DNA of 27,049 bases, taken from Bacteroidota bacterium. GTDB taxonomy: Bacteria; Bacteroidota; Bacteroidia; Flavobacteriales; Flavobacteriaceae. Made by a program: the position numbers and the translations under genes. A model generated the notes under the pieces. It searched no databases and was not told where the DNA came from. It saw only the letters and a list, made by a program, of their open reading frames with translations. Below are positions 1-7,883 of this stretch, one piece after another (position 1 is the first letter of the stretch; the number at the start of each line of letters is the position of its first letter). The stretch lies in NCBI GenBank assembly GCA_023390775.1, contig JAEWCF010000036.1:1-27049 (forward strand). The letters are read 5' to 3'.

Positions 1-1349
1 GATGATTTCAGGATCGTCTTGACTTCGGCCTGTGCGTTTACCGTGAAGGTGCGCGCATACAGTAGGAAGAGTACGAAGAAGAACCCGATGGTCCCGATGA
101 AGATCCCGATATCGACAAACGTCGGCGAGAACATCGTCCAGGAAGAAGGAAGGTAGTCGCGGTGCAGCGAGGTCACGATGATCACGAAGCGCTCGAACCA
201 CATCCCGATGTTCACCACGATCGAAATCACGAAGGAGAACATGATGCTGGTGCGAAGCTTCTTGAACCACATGAACTGCGGCGAGAACACGTTACAGGTC
301 ATCATCGACCAGTAGGCCCACCAGTAAGGCCCGGTGGCGCGGTTAAGGAACGCGTACTGCTCGTATTCAACACCCGAGTACCAGGCCACGAAGAGCTCGG
401 TAATGTAGGCCACACCCACGATGGAACCGGTGATCATGATGATGATGTTCATGAGTTCGATGTGCTGGATGGTGATGTAGGCCTCGAGGTTGGACACCTT
501 TCTCATGATGATCAGGAGCGTGTTTACCATCGCGAATCCCGAGAATACCGCACCGGCAACAAAGTACGGCGGAAAGATGGTGGTGTGCCATCCCGGGATC
601 ACCGAAGTCGCGAAGTCAAAGGATACGATGGTGTGTACCGAAAGTACGAGTGGAGTCGCAAGACCTGCCAGTACAAGGGAAACTTCCTCAAAACGCTGCC
701 AGTCCTTGGCGCGGCCAGTCCATCCGAAAGAAAGGATGCTGTAGATTCTCTTGTTGAAAGGCGTGATCGCACGGTCGCGGATCATCGCAAAGTCGGGCAA
801 AAGCCCCGTCCACCAGAACACGAGCGATACCGAAAGATAGGTCGAGATCGCGAACACGTCCCAAAGAAGCGGTGAATTGAAGTTGACCCAGAGTGACCCG
901 AATTGGTTCGGGATCGGCACGACCCAGTACGCGAGCCACGGACGACCCATGTGGATGATTGGGAAAAGTCCCGCCTGCACTACCGAGAAAATGGTCATCG
1001 CTTCAGCCGAACGGTTGATCGCCATACGCCATCTCTGACGGAAAAGCAAGAGTACCGCCGAGATCAGCGTTCCCGCGTGGCCGATACCGACCCACCAAAC
1101 GAAGTTGGTGATGTCCCAGGCCCAGCCGACAGTTTTGTTGAGTCCCCATGTCCCGATACCTGTAGAAATCGTGTAGGTGATGCAGCCGATTCCCCAAAGG
1201 AACGCGACCAGTGCAATTGTAAATACTGTCCACCATTGCTTGTTGGCACGGCCCTCGACGGGTGCGGCAACGTCCACGGTTACATCGTGATAAGATTTAT
1301 CACCTATAACTAAAGGTTTTCTGATGGGTGCTTCGTAGTGAGACGACAT
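1..1349 (-). CDS. actC: Alternative complex III subunit ActC, NrfD/PsrC-like membrane quinol subunit (3' end cut by window edge)
   Basis: ActC is the integral membrane subunit of alternative complex III that binds and oxidises menaquinol next to the iron-sulfur subunit ActB. Translating the minus strand from the ATG at 1347-1349 gives 449 open codons up to the left edge with no stop. The product begins MSSHYEAPIRKPLVIG and contains about ten hydrophobic segments, including a stretch with WWVGIGHAGTLISAVLLL and one with GAVFSGFAMV, which is the NrfD/PsrC pattern. The end inside the window (LLYARTFTVNAQAEVKTILK) resembles the last cytoplasmic tail of the family, so probably only a few residues are missing. 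It follows actB by 31 bp in the same direction, which gives the usual actA-actB-actC order. The family call is firm; the symbol rests on gene order and sequence. Confidence 0.93.
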   Translation of the reverse strand, partial: MSSHYEAPIRKPLVIGDKSYHDVTVDVAAPVEGRANKQWWTVFTIALVAFLWGIGCITYTISTGIGTWGLNKTVGWAWDITNFVWWVGIGHAGTLISAVLLLFRQRWRMAINRSAEAMTIFSVVQAGLFPIIHMGRPWLAYWVVPIPNQFGSLWVNFNSPLLWDVFAISTYLSVSLVFWWTGLLPDFAMIRDRAITPFNKRIYSILSFGWTGRAKDWQRFEEVSLVLAGLATPLVLSVHTIVSFDFATSVIPGWHTTIFPPYFVAGAVFSGFAMVNTLLIIMRKVSNLEAYITIQHIELMNIIIMITGSIVGVAYITELFVAWYSGVEYEQYAFLNRATGPYWWAYWSMMTCNVFSPQFMWFKKLRTSIMFSFVISIVVNIGMWFERFVIIVTSLHRDYLPSSWTMFSPTFVDIGIFIGTIGFFFVLFLLYARTFTVNAQAEVKTILKS

Positions 1350-1380
1350 AATCCTTTATCTAGTTGCTTAATAATAGTTT

Positions 1381-4300
1381 TTAGCTGTTCCTGACTTTTA
1401 CCTGATAGAAGACATTCGGTTTGGTTCCGACGTGCTCCAAAAGGTGGTACATGCGCTCGTCCTTGGCCAGGGTCGCGATTGTATTGTCCTGTTTGTTGAC
1501 GTCGCCAAAACGGATGGACCCGGTATGGCAGGCCGCCGAACAGGCTGTTTCAAACTCATCGGTGCGGACCTCGCGGCCTTCGCGCTTGGCGGTCAGGATG
1601 GTGAGCTGTGTTTTCTGGATACAGAAAGAACATTTCTCCATCACGCCTCGTGAACGGACATTGACGTCCGGGTTGAGTACCATGCGGCCGAGGTCGTCGT
1701 TCATGTGGTAATCGAACTCGTTGTTCTGGGCATAGAGGAACCAGTTGAATCGGCGGACCTTGTACGGACAGTTGTTCGCACAGTAGCGCGTCCCGACACA
1801 ACGGTTGTACGCCATCTGGTTCTGGCCCTGGCGACCGTGCGAGGTTGCGGCAACCGGACAAACGGTCTCGCAAGGCGCGTGGTTACAGTGCTGGCACATG
1901 ACCGGCTGGAAGGCGACCTGCGGGTTGTCGGCTGGGCTTTCCATCTGGCCGAATCCGCCCAAAGATCCCTTGTCGCCAAACAGTCCGTCGAAGCTTTCCT
2001 TCTTGTGGACATCTTGGGCAAAAGTCTCTTCTGACGAATAGTAACGGTCGATACGCAACCAGTGCATGTCGCGTGAACGGCGCACTTCGCTCTTCCCGAC
2101 AACCGGAACGTTGTTCTCGGCGTGGCAGGCAATGACGCAGGCCCCGCAACCCGTACACGAGTTCAGGTCGATCGACATGTTGAAGTGGTGCCCGACCGAA
2201 CGGTCAAAGCCTTCCCAAAGGTCTACTTTCACTGCCTCAACAGGGCTGTGGTCAAGCGAAACCATCGGGACGATGTTCCACTCCGACGAATCCTTGGTAT
2301 TGAAAATCTCCAGTGTGGTCTCCTTGATGATGTCTCCGCGGCCCATCAGCGTCTTCTGCGACTGGACGCAGGCAAATTCGTGTCGGCCGGCAGCCTTCTC
2401 GATTTTGGCCGGCTGTACCGACTTGAAATTGGCGTAAAGTGCATAAGCATTGACACCCACCTTCATTTCTTCCTTCATTGCGGCTTTGCGGCCGTACCCG
2501 AGCGCAAGCCCCATGGTTCCCGGCGCCTGGCCTGGCTGTACAATTACCGGAACATTTTCAAGCTTGATATTTCCAACGGTAATGTTGGCGTAGGAACCGT
2601 CGAGGCCTCCGTTGGCCACGATCTCGTTCATGAGTTCGAATTTATCGGCGTCGGCGCGCGATACGGTAACGTAGTTATCCCAAGAAACCCTCGTGATCGG
2701 GTCCGGGAATTCCTGGAGCCATGGGTTGTTGGCCTGCTGGCCGTCGCCCATGCCCGTTTTGGTGTAGAGGATCAGCTCCATTCCCGAAGCATCCTTGGCC
2801 GAGGCAAGCGCACTTGCGGCACCCGCGGCATCCCCTCCACCTGCAGCACCGGTAGCGGCAGCAGTTGCGACAACACCGTCATGAAGCGCCTGGTTCCAGC
2901 TCGCACCGTTAAGATAGGCAGCGGAATTTCCTTTGATGTAATCGTAAAAAGTGCCCGATGTACCGTTCCATACCATCAGGGAATCCTGAAACTGACGCGT
3001 GTTGAACAGCGGACGGATGGTGGGCTGGCTCAGGCTGTAGGAACCCTTGACCAGCACGTGGTCATTCCACGACTCGAGGTAGTGCGGCGCGGCGGCGGCA
3101 ATCGTGGTCATGGATGCGGTCTCGTCCTCCTTGAGGCTGAACGCTACCGACATTTTGGTCTTTTTGAGCCCGGCGACAAAATCGGCGCTGTTTGGCAGGG
3201 TGTAAACCGGGTTGACGCCGCTCATGATCAACGTGTGCACCGAGCCGGCTTTCATGTCGTTGATGAGTTGCATCACGGCGCGGTCAGAGCCCTTGCGGAC
3301 GTATCGCCCTGCGGCCGGGTTGAAGGCCTCGCTGCCGAGGGCGCGGTTGATCGCGAAAACGAGCATTTGTGCGTTGACATCATCGATTCCGCAAACAAGG
3401 ACGCCCTTGCTTCCGGCGGCCTTGAGTTGTTGTGCGGCACGGTTGACCGCTTCTTCCTGTGCGATCTTGCGCGTGGAAGCCGATCCGCCTGCGACGGCAT
3501 TGTATATCTTAAGTAGGGCCTGTTTCTGGTCGGCAGTGGTCATCGGGATACGACGGTCGGCCGCTGCGCCCGAAAGCGTCATGTTGCCCTCCATCTGGAT
3601 GTGGCGCGACATCTTTCCGTTGCGCGGCACACGTCCCTGCGCATATCCGGTATCGTAACCTCCACCCTGCCAATCGCCAAGGAAATCCGCACCGACCGAT
3701 ACGATCATCGAAGCTTTCGAAAAGTCGTAATCGGCAAGGGCGCGTTCGCCATAGGCAGCCTCAAAGGCATCGAGCGCGGCAGAAGACGAAACGGCATCGT
3801 AAATAACGTGCTTAGCATTGTTGCGGGCCGTAAATTCGGCGATCAGTTTTTCGGTCGAAGGGCTGGCCAGCGTTCCTGTAAGGACAACTACCTGACCTCC
3901 TTTGGCACGGGCATCGGCAAGTGAAGCCTGAACCCTTGCATCGACATCTTCCCAGCTCGCGGTCTTGCCTGCGATCTTGGGATTTTTGAGGCGCATGCTG
4001 TCATACATCGAAAGAACGGACGCATGAACCCTTGCATTAGCCGGGAATTTTGCACCGGCCAAAGTATTGTTCTCGATCTTGATCGGGCGGCCTTCGCGCG
4101 TCTTGACCAGGATATTCGCAAAGTCGAAACCGTCAAAAGCCGTAGTCGCGTAAAAATCGGCAACGCCGGGGACAACGGGCTCGGGCTGGACAACGTATGG
4201 AATCGATTTATGTACCGGCCCCTCGCACGCGGCAAGCGACGCGGCAGCCGTACTGAAGCCAACATACTTCAAAAAGTCACGGCGCGTGGTGGACGATGAA

Positions 4301-4434
4301 CTGAGCGACTCCTTGTTGCCAAGGAATTCGTCTACCGGGATCGCCTCGGTGAATTCGTTATGTTTAAGCGTCTCAACAATAGAACCCTCTTGAAGTTCCT
4401 CAACACTTTTCCAGTATTTTTTGTTTGATGACAT
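1381..4434 (-). CDS. actB: Alternative complex III subunit ActB, fused molybdopterin-oxidoreductase-like and 4Fe-4S ferredoxin protein
   Basis: ActB is the large periplasmic subunit of alternative complex III and carries the iron-sulfur clusters. The 1017-residue product joins an N-terminal molybdopterin-oxidoreductase-like half (about 75-650), which in characterised ActB proteins has no molybdenum cofactor, to a C-terminal ferredoxin half. Four cysteine groups are visible: CTGCGACVIAC near 757-767, CQHCNHAPCETVCP near 846-859, CVGTRYCANNCP near 878-889, and CSFC plus CSAAC between about 931 and 970. The family is known to hold three 4Fe-4S clusters and one 3Fe-4S cluster. The N-terminus has a long polar stretch, then TTRRDFLKY at 49-57 followed by a hydrophobic run and a lipobox-like LAAC ending at Cys70, which suggests Tat export and lipid anchoring. 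It lies 31 bp after actA and 31 bp before actC. Confidence 0.95.
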   Translation of the reverse strand: MSSNKKYWKSVEELQEGSIVETLKHNEFTEAIPVDEFLGNKESLSSSSTTRRDFLKYVGFSTAAASLAACEGPVHKSIPYVVQPEPVVPGVADFYATTAFDGFDFANILVKTREGRPIKIENNTLAGAKFPANARVHASVLSMYDSMRLKNPKIAGKTASWEDVDARVQASLADARAKGGQVVVLTGTLASPSTEKLIAEFTARNNAKHVIYDAVSSSAALDAFEAAYGERALADYDFSKASMIVSVGADFLGDWQGGGYDTGYAQGRVPRNGKMSRHIQMEGNMTLSGAAADRRIPMTTADQKQALLKIYNAVAGGSASTRKIAQEEAVNRAAQQLKAAGSKGVLVCGIDDVNAQMLVFAINRALGSEAFNPAAGRYVRKGSDRAVMQLINDMKAGSVHTLIMSGVNPVYTLPNSADFVAGLKKTKMSVAFSLKEDETASMTTIAAAAPHYLESWNDHVLVKGSYSLSQPTIRPLFNTRQFQDSLMVWNGTSGTFYDYIKGNSAAYLNGASWNQALHDGVVATAAATGAAGGGDAAGAASALASAKDASGMELILYTKTGMGDGQQANNPWLQEFPDPITRVSWDNYVTVSRADADKFELMNEIVANGGLDGSYANITVGNIKLENVPVIVQPGQAPGTMGLALGYGRKAAMKEEMKVGVNAYALYANFKSVQPAKIEKAAGRHEFACVQSQKTLMGRGDIIKETTLEIFNTKDSSEWNIVPMVSLDHSPVEAVKVDLWEGFDRSVGHHFNMSIDLNSCTGCGACVIACHAENNVPVVGKSEVRRSRDMHWLRIDRYYSSEETFAQDVHKKESFDGLFGDKGSLGGFGQMESPADNPQVAFQPVMCQHCNHAPCETVCPVAATSHGRQGQNQMAYNRCVGTRYCANNCPYKVRRFNWFLYAQNNEFDYHMNDDLGRMVLNPDVNVRSRGVMEKCSFCIQKTQLTILTAKREGREVRTDEFETACSAACHTGSIRFGDVNKQDNTIATLAKDERMYHLLEHVGTKPNVFYQVKVRNS

Positions 4435-4465
4435 CGTATATAAAAGTTAGCTTCTTAATAATTGA

Positions 4466-5803
4466 TTAGTAGTGGCATTTTCCGCATTCGAGGCCACCCA
4501 TTTGCGCAGCGGTCAGCTTCTCAACACCGTACTTTTTTGAAAGTTCCGCGTGGATCTTGGCGTAGTACTCGTTGCCCTCCATTTTCACGTCGGTCTTGCG
4601 GTGGCAGTCTACGCACCAGCCCATCGTGAGAGGCGAGAACTGTTTCATGTATTCGAATTCCTGTACCGGGCCGTGGCAGGTCTGGCACTCGATTCCCGCA
4701 ACCGAAACGTGTTGCGAGTGGTTGAAGTAAGCGAAATCGGGAAGGTTGTGGATGCGGACCCATTTTACCGGCTTGGTCTTGCCCGTGTAGGACTGGGAAT
4801 TCTTGTCCCATCCGACGGCATCGTAAAGCTTTTGGATCTCACCGTCGTAGAACGCCTTGCTGTGCTCCGGAGTCGCGGTGGTCTCGGCAACCTCGCTAAT
4901 GTTCTTGTGGCAGTTCATACACACGTTAAGCGAAGGGATACCGGCATTTTTTGAAACGCGCGCGGCCGAGTGGCAAAACTTACAATCAATTTCGTTGTCA
5001 CCCGCGTGTATTTTGTGGGAATAGTGGATAGGCTGGATGGGCTGGTAATCCTGGTCAACGCCTACCTGCATGAAGAATCCGTAGGCAAAGTACCCGGCGG
5101 CCAGCAAAAGGAAAACGGAAGTCACGAAAACCAGGAACTGGTTGCGGGCGAAGGCTTTCCAAACCGGTACCGAAGGCTCTTTATGAATCTGGGTATTATT
5201 GGCGGCAGCAACTCGTGAAAGCACGCGGTTAACCATCACAAGCATTACGATCAGGATCAGCATGACGACGGCCAATGCGCCGAGGATCAGGTTGTTTGAG
5301 ATCCCGCCTTGATCGGCGCCGGCGGGTTGAGTGCCGGGCAAAGCTTGTGGCTTGGCCTCTGCAGCCGGAACTTCGGAAGTATAGGCAAGGATATTTGAAA
5401 TGTCGTCATCGCTCAATTGCGGGAAAGGCGTCATGACGGCCTTGTTGTTTTCCTCGAAAAGTTTTACGGCAATTGGGTCACCGGCCTTGATCATCTCGCT
5501 GGAGTTGCGGATCCACTTGTTCAGCCATTCCCGATCACGGCGGTCAGCCACCCCGCGGAGCGCAGGCCCGGTGGATTTTCCGTCAAGCTTGTGGCAGGCA
5601 GCACAATTTGAGTTGAAGAGCGCTTTTCCCTTTGCGGCATCCCCTCCCGCGGCAGGAGCTGCAGCGGCGTCGGCGGCCGGAGCGGCGTCGGCAGCGGGGG
5701 CAGCCGCATCCTGGGCAAAGGTCGAAAGCGAGAAATTCAGCATTAAAGCCAGACTGAAAATCAATATTCCTGAAATCGGTTTATGGTTACCCACTTTTTT
5801 CAT
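4466..5803 (-). CDS. actA: Alternative complex III subunit ActA, membrane-anchored multihaem cytochrome c with an N-terminal monohaem domain
   Basis: ActA carries the haem chain that moves electrons out of the ActB/ActC core. The 445-residue product has a signal peptide ending near FAQD (residue 31), an Ala/Pro-rich linker, and a class I cytochrome c domain with CAACH at 67-71 and a likely methionine ligand in VMTPFP. Two transmembrane segments follow (about 165-192 and 220-245). The C-terminal part has five more CxxCH sites: CKFCH near 276, CMNCH near 295, CQTCH near 373, CVDCH near 397, and CGKCH at the extreme C-terminus. That makes six predicted haems. The five-haem part matches the cytochrome c7/c3-like core of ActA; the front domain looks like a separate monohaem cytochrome fused to it. 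It is the first gene of the operon, with a promoter at 5885-5914. Its start is the ATG at 5801-5803. Confidence 0.93.
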   Translation of the reverse strand: MKKVGNHKPISGILIFSLALMLNFSLSTFAQDAAAPAADAAPAADAAAAPAAGGDAAKGKALFNSNCAACHKLDGKSTGPALRGVADRRDREWLNKWIRNSSEMIKAGDPIAVKLFEENNKAVMTPFPQLSDDDISNILAYTSEVPAAEAKPQALPGTQPAGADQGGISNNLILGALAVVMLILIVMLVMVNRVLSRVAAANNTQIHKEPSVPVWKAFARNQFLVFVTSVFLLLAAGYFAYGFFMQVGVDQDYQPIQPIHYSHKIHAGDNEIDCKFCHSAARVSKNAGIPSLNVCMNCHKNISEVAETTATPEHSKAFYDGEIQKLYDAVGWDKNSQSYTGKTKPVKWVRIHNLPDFAYFNHSQHVSVAGIECQTCHGPVQEFEYMKQFSPLTMGWCVDCHRKTDVKMEGNEYYAKIHAELSKKYGVEKLTAAQMGGLECGKCHY

Positions 5804-5884
5804 ATTATAAATGATTATCGACTAAAAATTGGCAGCATTTTCCCGGATAGGTGGAAAAACGGTACAATACTTCAAAATTTGCCA

Positions 5885-5914
5885 CAAAAATACAATATCA
5901 CAAGTATTCCCAAA
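5885..5914 (-). promoter_or_regulatory. Predicted promoter of the actABC operon
   Basis: Read on the minus strand, TTTG (5911-5914) is followed after 18 bp by TATTTTTG (5885-5892). This fits the Bacteroidota housekeeping promoter, TTTG/TTG at -33 and TAnnTTTG at -7 with a 17-23 bp spacer. Transcription would start near 5879, leaving a leader of roughly 75 nt before the actA ATG. Prediction from sequence only. Confidence 0.7.
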
Positions 5915-5990
5915 ACCTTAAATAAGTCTTAAAAGTCAATTTATAACAATTCTAAATAAAAAAGAAAACCCGCGTAAAATCTATATTCTT

Positions 5991-5998
5991 TACATTTG
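5991..5998 (+). promoter_or_regulatory. Predicted -7 promoter element of the SPOR gene
   Basis: TACATTTG matches the Bacteroidota -7 consensus TAnnTTTG. No good -33 TTG is seen at the usual distance. Transcription would begin near 6003-6005, about 12 nt before the ATG at 6017. An upstream in-frame TTG at 5996 lies inside this element and so is unlikely to be the start codon. Confidence 0.6.
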
Positions 5999-6016
5999 TA
6001 TACAAATCACCACGTT

Positions 6017-6406
6017 ATGAAAAACAAGTTTGCCGCAACCCTGTTCCTGACCCTCGCGACAGTCTTATTCAATATCAAAAAAATCAGCGCCCAGGGCGGT
6101 GATGTGAGCCTTTCCCAAGACCCTAAATTTGAACAATTGCTCAACGAAAAGCGCCGGATAAACTCCTCGATCACCGTAAACGATCGCTACAAGGTCCAGG
6201 TTTTCAACGGCGACAGCGAAACGTCGAAAAAGACGCTCGCCGAATTCAAGCGGGACTTTAAGGAATACGATGCGACGATCGTGTTCAGCACACCGAGCTA
6301 CAAGGTTTGGGCGGGAAATTTCAAGACGCGCATTGAAGCGGAGCGCAATTTGGCCGAAATCAAGAAAAAGTATCCGAATGCGTTTTTGGTGAGGCCGAAT
6401 AAGTAG
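6017..6406 (+). CDS. Small exported SPOR-domain protein
   Basis: SPOR domains bind peptidoglycan, typically glycan strands stripped of stem peptides. The 129-residue product has a signal peptide (MKNKFAATLFLTLATVLF, likely cut after the SAQ near residue 26) and a C-terminal SPOR repeat from about 52 to 126, with YKVQVFNG at its start and the typical YKVWAGNFKTRIEAERNLAEIK in its second half. It is therefore probably a periplasmic or outer-membrane-associated cell wall protein. The frame is open from a TTG at 5996, but that codon lies in the predicted -7 promoter element, so the ATG at 6017 is preferred. It is divergent from actA and appears monocistronic. No partner gene is visible, so its exact role is unknown. 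Confidence 0.85.
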   Translation: MKNKFAATLFLTLATVLFNIKKISAQGGDVSLSQDPKFEQLLNEKRRINSSITVNDRYKVQVFNGDSETSKKTLAEFKRDFKEYDATIVFSTPSYKVWAGNFKTRIEAERNLAEIKKKYPNAFLVRPNK

Positions 6407-6467
6407 TTTTGCGTTCTGGGTTTTGGGTTCTGGGAAACTTTGGGGAAACAGGCTTGATTCGGAAATT

Positions 6468-6561
6468 CTCCTGCGGAAGCGAGGATAATTCGGGAATGCA
6501 ACCGGCCCCTCCCCTACACCCGAAGGTCGCAAATTTTCGGCATCGGTGATTACGGGAAAAA
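6468..6561. repeat. 94-bp direct repeat, copy 1
   Basis: This copy matches 6709-6802 without gaps at an offset of 241 bp, with about five mismatches, all in the first third. The last 60 or so bases are identical. Inside is a small inverted repeat, CCGAA ... TTCGG (about 6520-6540), which could form a hairpin. Weaker similarity may extend about 10 bp to the left. No open frame of protein character runs through it, so it is probably a dispersed intergenic element of this genome. Confidence 0.85.
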
Positions 6562-6571
6562 TGCCGGAAAC

Positions 6572-6703
6572 CTTAAACTTCTCAGCTATATTGGAATCGT
6601 GCGTGCGGGGTTGAGCACATCGTCGATTTTGACTTAAATCTTACCGATTTCAACTCGGAGCAAGCTCTTTCAACTAGAACTCCAGGAGCGAAAACTCGTT
6701 CGT
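6572..6703 (+). pseudogene. Possible relic of an Xre/MbcA/ParS-type (DUF2384) antitoxin gene
   Basis: Forward translation from 6572 gives LKLLSYIGIVRAGLSTSSILT and then a stop. Shifting frame twice after the stop gives pieces like LNLTDFNSEQALSTRT and LQERKLVRQ. Together they resemble the IGIVRAGL...LT...LSTRTLQERK pattern of toxin-antitoxin antitoxins with the DUF2384 domain. There is no intact start, at least one stop and apparent frameshifts, and no toxin gene beside it. The match is from memory of the family and is weak, so the call is tentative. The fragment sits between the two direct repeats. Confidence 0.3.
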
Positions 6704-6708
6704 CAATG

Positions 6709-6802
6709 CTCCTGCGCACGCGAGGAATATTCGGGAATGCACCCGGCCCCTCCCCTACACCCGAAGGTCGCAAATTTTCGGCATCGGTGATTACGGGAAA
6801 AA
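6709..6802. repeat. 94-bp direct repeat, copy 2
   Basis: This is the second copy of the element at 6468-6561, in the same orientation. The shared core begins CTCCTGCG and ends CGGGAAAAA. The sequence on either side of the two copies is unrelated apart from about 10 bp before each. Confidence 0.85.
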
Positions 6803-6854
6803 CTCATGATATTTTAAATGTAAGGAGGGCGGGGAACCCATTACGGAGTCTTCT

Positions 6855-6883
6855 TACCTTTGGCTAGAATCAGCCTATATTTG
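6855..6883 (+). promoter_or_regulatory. Two tandem -7 promoter elements upstream of the small membrane protein gene
   Basis: TACCTTTG (6855-6862) and TATATTTG (6876-6883) both match TAnnTTTG. The TTTG inside the first is only 13 bp from the second, too close to be its -33 box. Transcription from the second element would start near 6889, leaving about 16 nt before the GTG at 6906. Confidence 0.5.
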
Positions 6884-6905
6884 ACCTAGCAGCCAGCCAA
6901 TAACC

Positions 6906-7376
6906 GTGAACAACGCCAAAGCCTACCGCGCTCTTTGCCTTGCCATCCTATTCAATCTGGGAGTCGCGCTGGCCATGCTGGTTGCGATGTTCGGTTGGGA
7001 TGGATGGTCTGTTATAATGGAATTCCCGCTCTGCCTCACCGTTGGTATCACAAGCCTTTTCCTGACCGCGAGATTTGCGGCGCCCTATCTTAATCGATCG
7101 GCCCGGGGAGGATTTTGCCGATCCGGGTTCGCGGGTGCCCTCGCTCTATTGATTATCCTACTTGCCGGTACCCTGGCAGGAACTACCGCTGGGTTTTTGA
7201 GCATGGGCGTTGCCGATGGAACTTCGGCCACATTTGGAGATAAAATATTTGATTACTACGTCAAGCCTTTCTATTGGATCATGATTTTTGGGGTATTTCC
7301 AACCCTTTTGACCGGGGCCGTCACGGGCCTGCTTTTTAGGCAAAATCTCACCCGCAATTTGGATACGAATGGATGA
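6906..7376 (+). CDS. Small integral membrane protein of unknown function
   Basis: I do not recognise the family. The 156-residue product has four likely membrane helices: about 10-32, 36-60 (EFPLCLTVGITSLFLTA), 72-103 (rich in Ala, Leu and Gly) and 124-146. Short basic loops lie between them. No catalytic motif or cysteine pair stands out. The start is a GTG at 6906, the first start after an upstream stop; the next in-frame ATG would remove the first membrane helix. It overlaps the following DUF1801 gene by 8 bp, so the two are probably co-transcribed and translationally coupled. Confidence 0.65.
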   Translation: MNNAKAYRALCLAILFNLGVALAMLVAMFGWDGWSVIMEFPLCLTVGITSLFLTARFAAPYLNRSARGGFCRSGFAGALALLIILLAGTLAGTTAGFLSMGVADGTSATFGDKIFDYYVKPFYWIMIFGVFPTLLTGAVTGLLFRQNLTRNLDTNG

Positions 7377-7710
7377 CATCAGCCGGTACATTGCCCAATT
7401 CCCCCGAGAGGTTCAGGAAAAGCTCAGGACTCTACAATCCGCGATTCGCGAAGTTGTCCCCGACGCAACCGAGAAAATTTCCTACGGAATTCCCACGTTT
7501 TATAAAGGGAAGAACATTGTGCATTACGCAGCGTTCAGGAACCACATCGGATTCTATGCGCTGCCCTCGACCAACGGTGCCTTCGCCGATGAACTGGCCG
7601 GCTATAAAACCGGGAAAGGCTCGGTGCAGTTCCCGATTGGGGAAGACCTTCCGGTGGAACTGATAAAGAAGCTCGTACAATACCGGATACGGGAATTGGA
7701 GAAGATTTGA
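7369..7710 (+). CDS. DUF1801 (YdhG/YjbR/CyaY-like fold) protein
   Basis: The 113-residue product fits the DUF1801 family almost end to end. The core reads ISRYIAQFP at the front, then ATEKISYGIPTFY and the hydrophobic HYAAFRNHIGFYALP, and a C-terminal LVQYRIRELEKI helix. The fold is related to frataxin (CyaY), and the Bacillus member YdhG has been described as an iron chaperone, but most family members are uncharacterised and no iron-binding site can be shown here. The ATG at 7369 overlaps the end of the preceding membrane protein gene by 8 bp. No transport or iron gene lies beside it. Confidence 0.8.
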   Translation: MDDISRYIAQFPREVQEKLRTLQSAIREVVPDATEKISYGIPTFYKGKNIVHYAAFRNHIGFYALPSTNGAFADELAGYKTGKGSVQFPIGEDLPVELIKKLVQYRIRELEKI

Positions 7711-7756
7711 GGGAACGGCGGATGCGCAGCCCGGATCGCAGCGGCAGCCTTTTAAA

Positions 7757-7815
7757 ACCTCGAAGGTTAGAAACACATTTCATCGAGGCCTTGAAGGCGA
7801 ATCAACCTTCGAGGT
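7757..7815. repeat. Inverted repeat with 12-bp perfect arms
   Basis: ACCTCGAAGGTT (7757-7768) is the exact reverse complement of AACCTTCGAGGT (7804-7815). The arms are flanked by AAAA-rich sequence and then by related GC-rich stretches (GCAGCCCGGATCGCAGCGGC on the left, TATAGCGGAGAGCCGGAC on the right, the latter roughly in reverse), so the symmetric element may span about 7725-7850. It lies in the 209-bp gap between two converging genes and may act as a terminator for the DUF1801 gene or be a dispersed palindromic repeat. Confidence 0.7.
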
Positions 7816-7883
7816 CTCAAAAGCTATAGCGGAGAGCCGGACCCGAGCCTTGAAAAGGCGAACAGACGAAGTAAATGTCTGCC

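Larger units (their letters stand above)
6407..6905. other. About 500 bp without an intact gene: two direct repeats, a possible gene relic and a promoter region
   Basis: No convincing intact gene is seen. The left end has short tandem-like runs (TTCTGGG, TTTTGGG, TTCTGGG at about 6414-6434). Two 94-bp direct repeats follow, with a possible decayed antitoxin gene between them, and two -7 promoter elements lie at the right end. Short open frames on the minus strand here start inside the repeats and share the same first residues only because the repeat sequence is duplicated. Confidence 0.7.

Noticed and set aside
162..1313. Several open frames on the plus strand and in other minus frames across 162-1313
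   Set aside because: They overlap actC, whose translation shows a continuous membrane protein of a known family. The others are rich in His, Arg and Pro and have no family resemblance.
2122..3516. A 464-residue plus-strand open frame inside actB
   Set aside because: It is a shadow of the actB reading frame in a GC-rich gene. The product has no recognisable domain, while the minus-strand protein has clear iron-sulfur motifs.
5641..5710. Low-complexity GC-rich repeat at the start of actA
   Set aside because: It encodes the Ala/Pro/Asp linker after the signal peptide and is explained by coding sequence.
6065..6773. Two short minus-strand open frames that both begin MRPSGVGEGP
   Set aside because: The shared start comes from the duplicated 94-bp element. 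After it the two frames diverge, one running antisense to the SPOR gene, so they are not likely a gene family.
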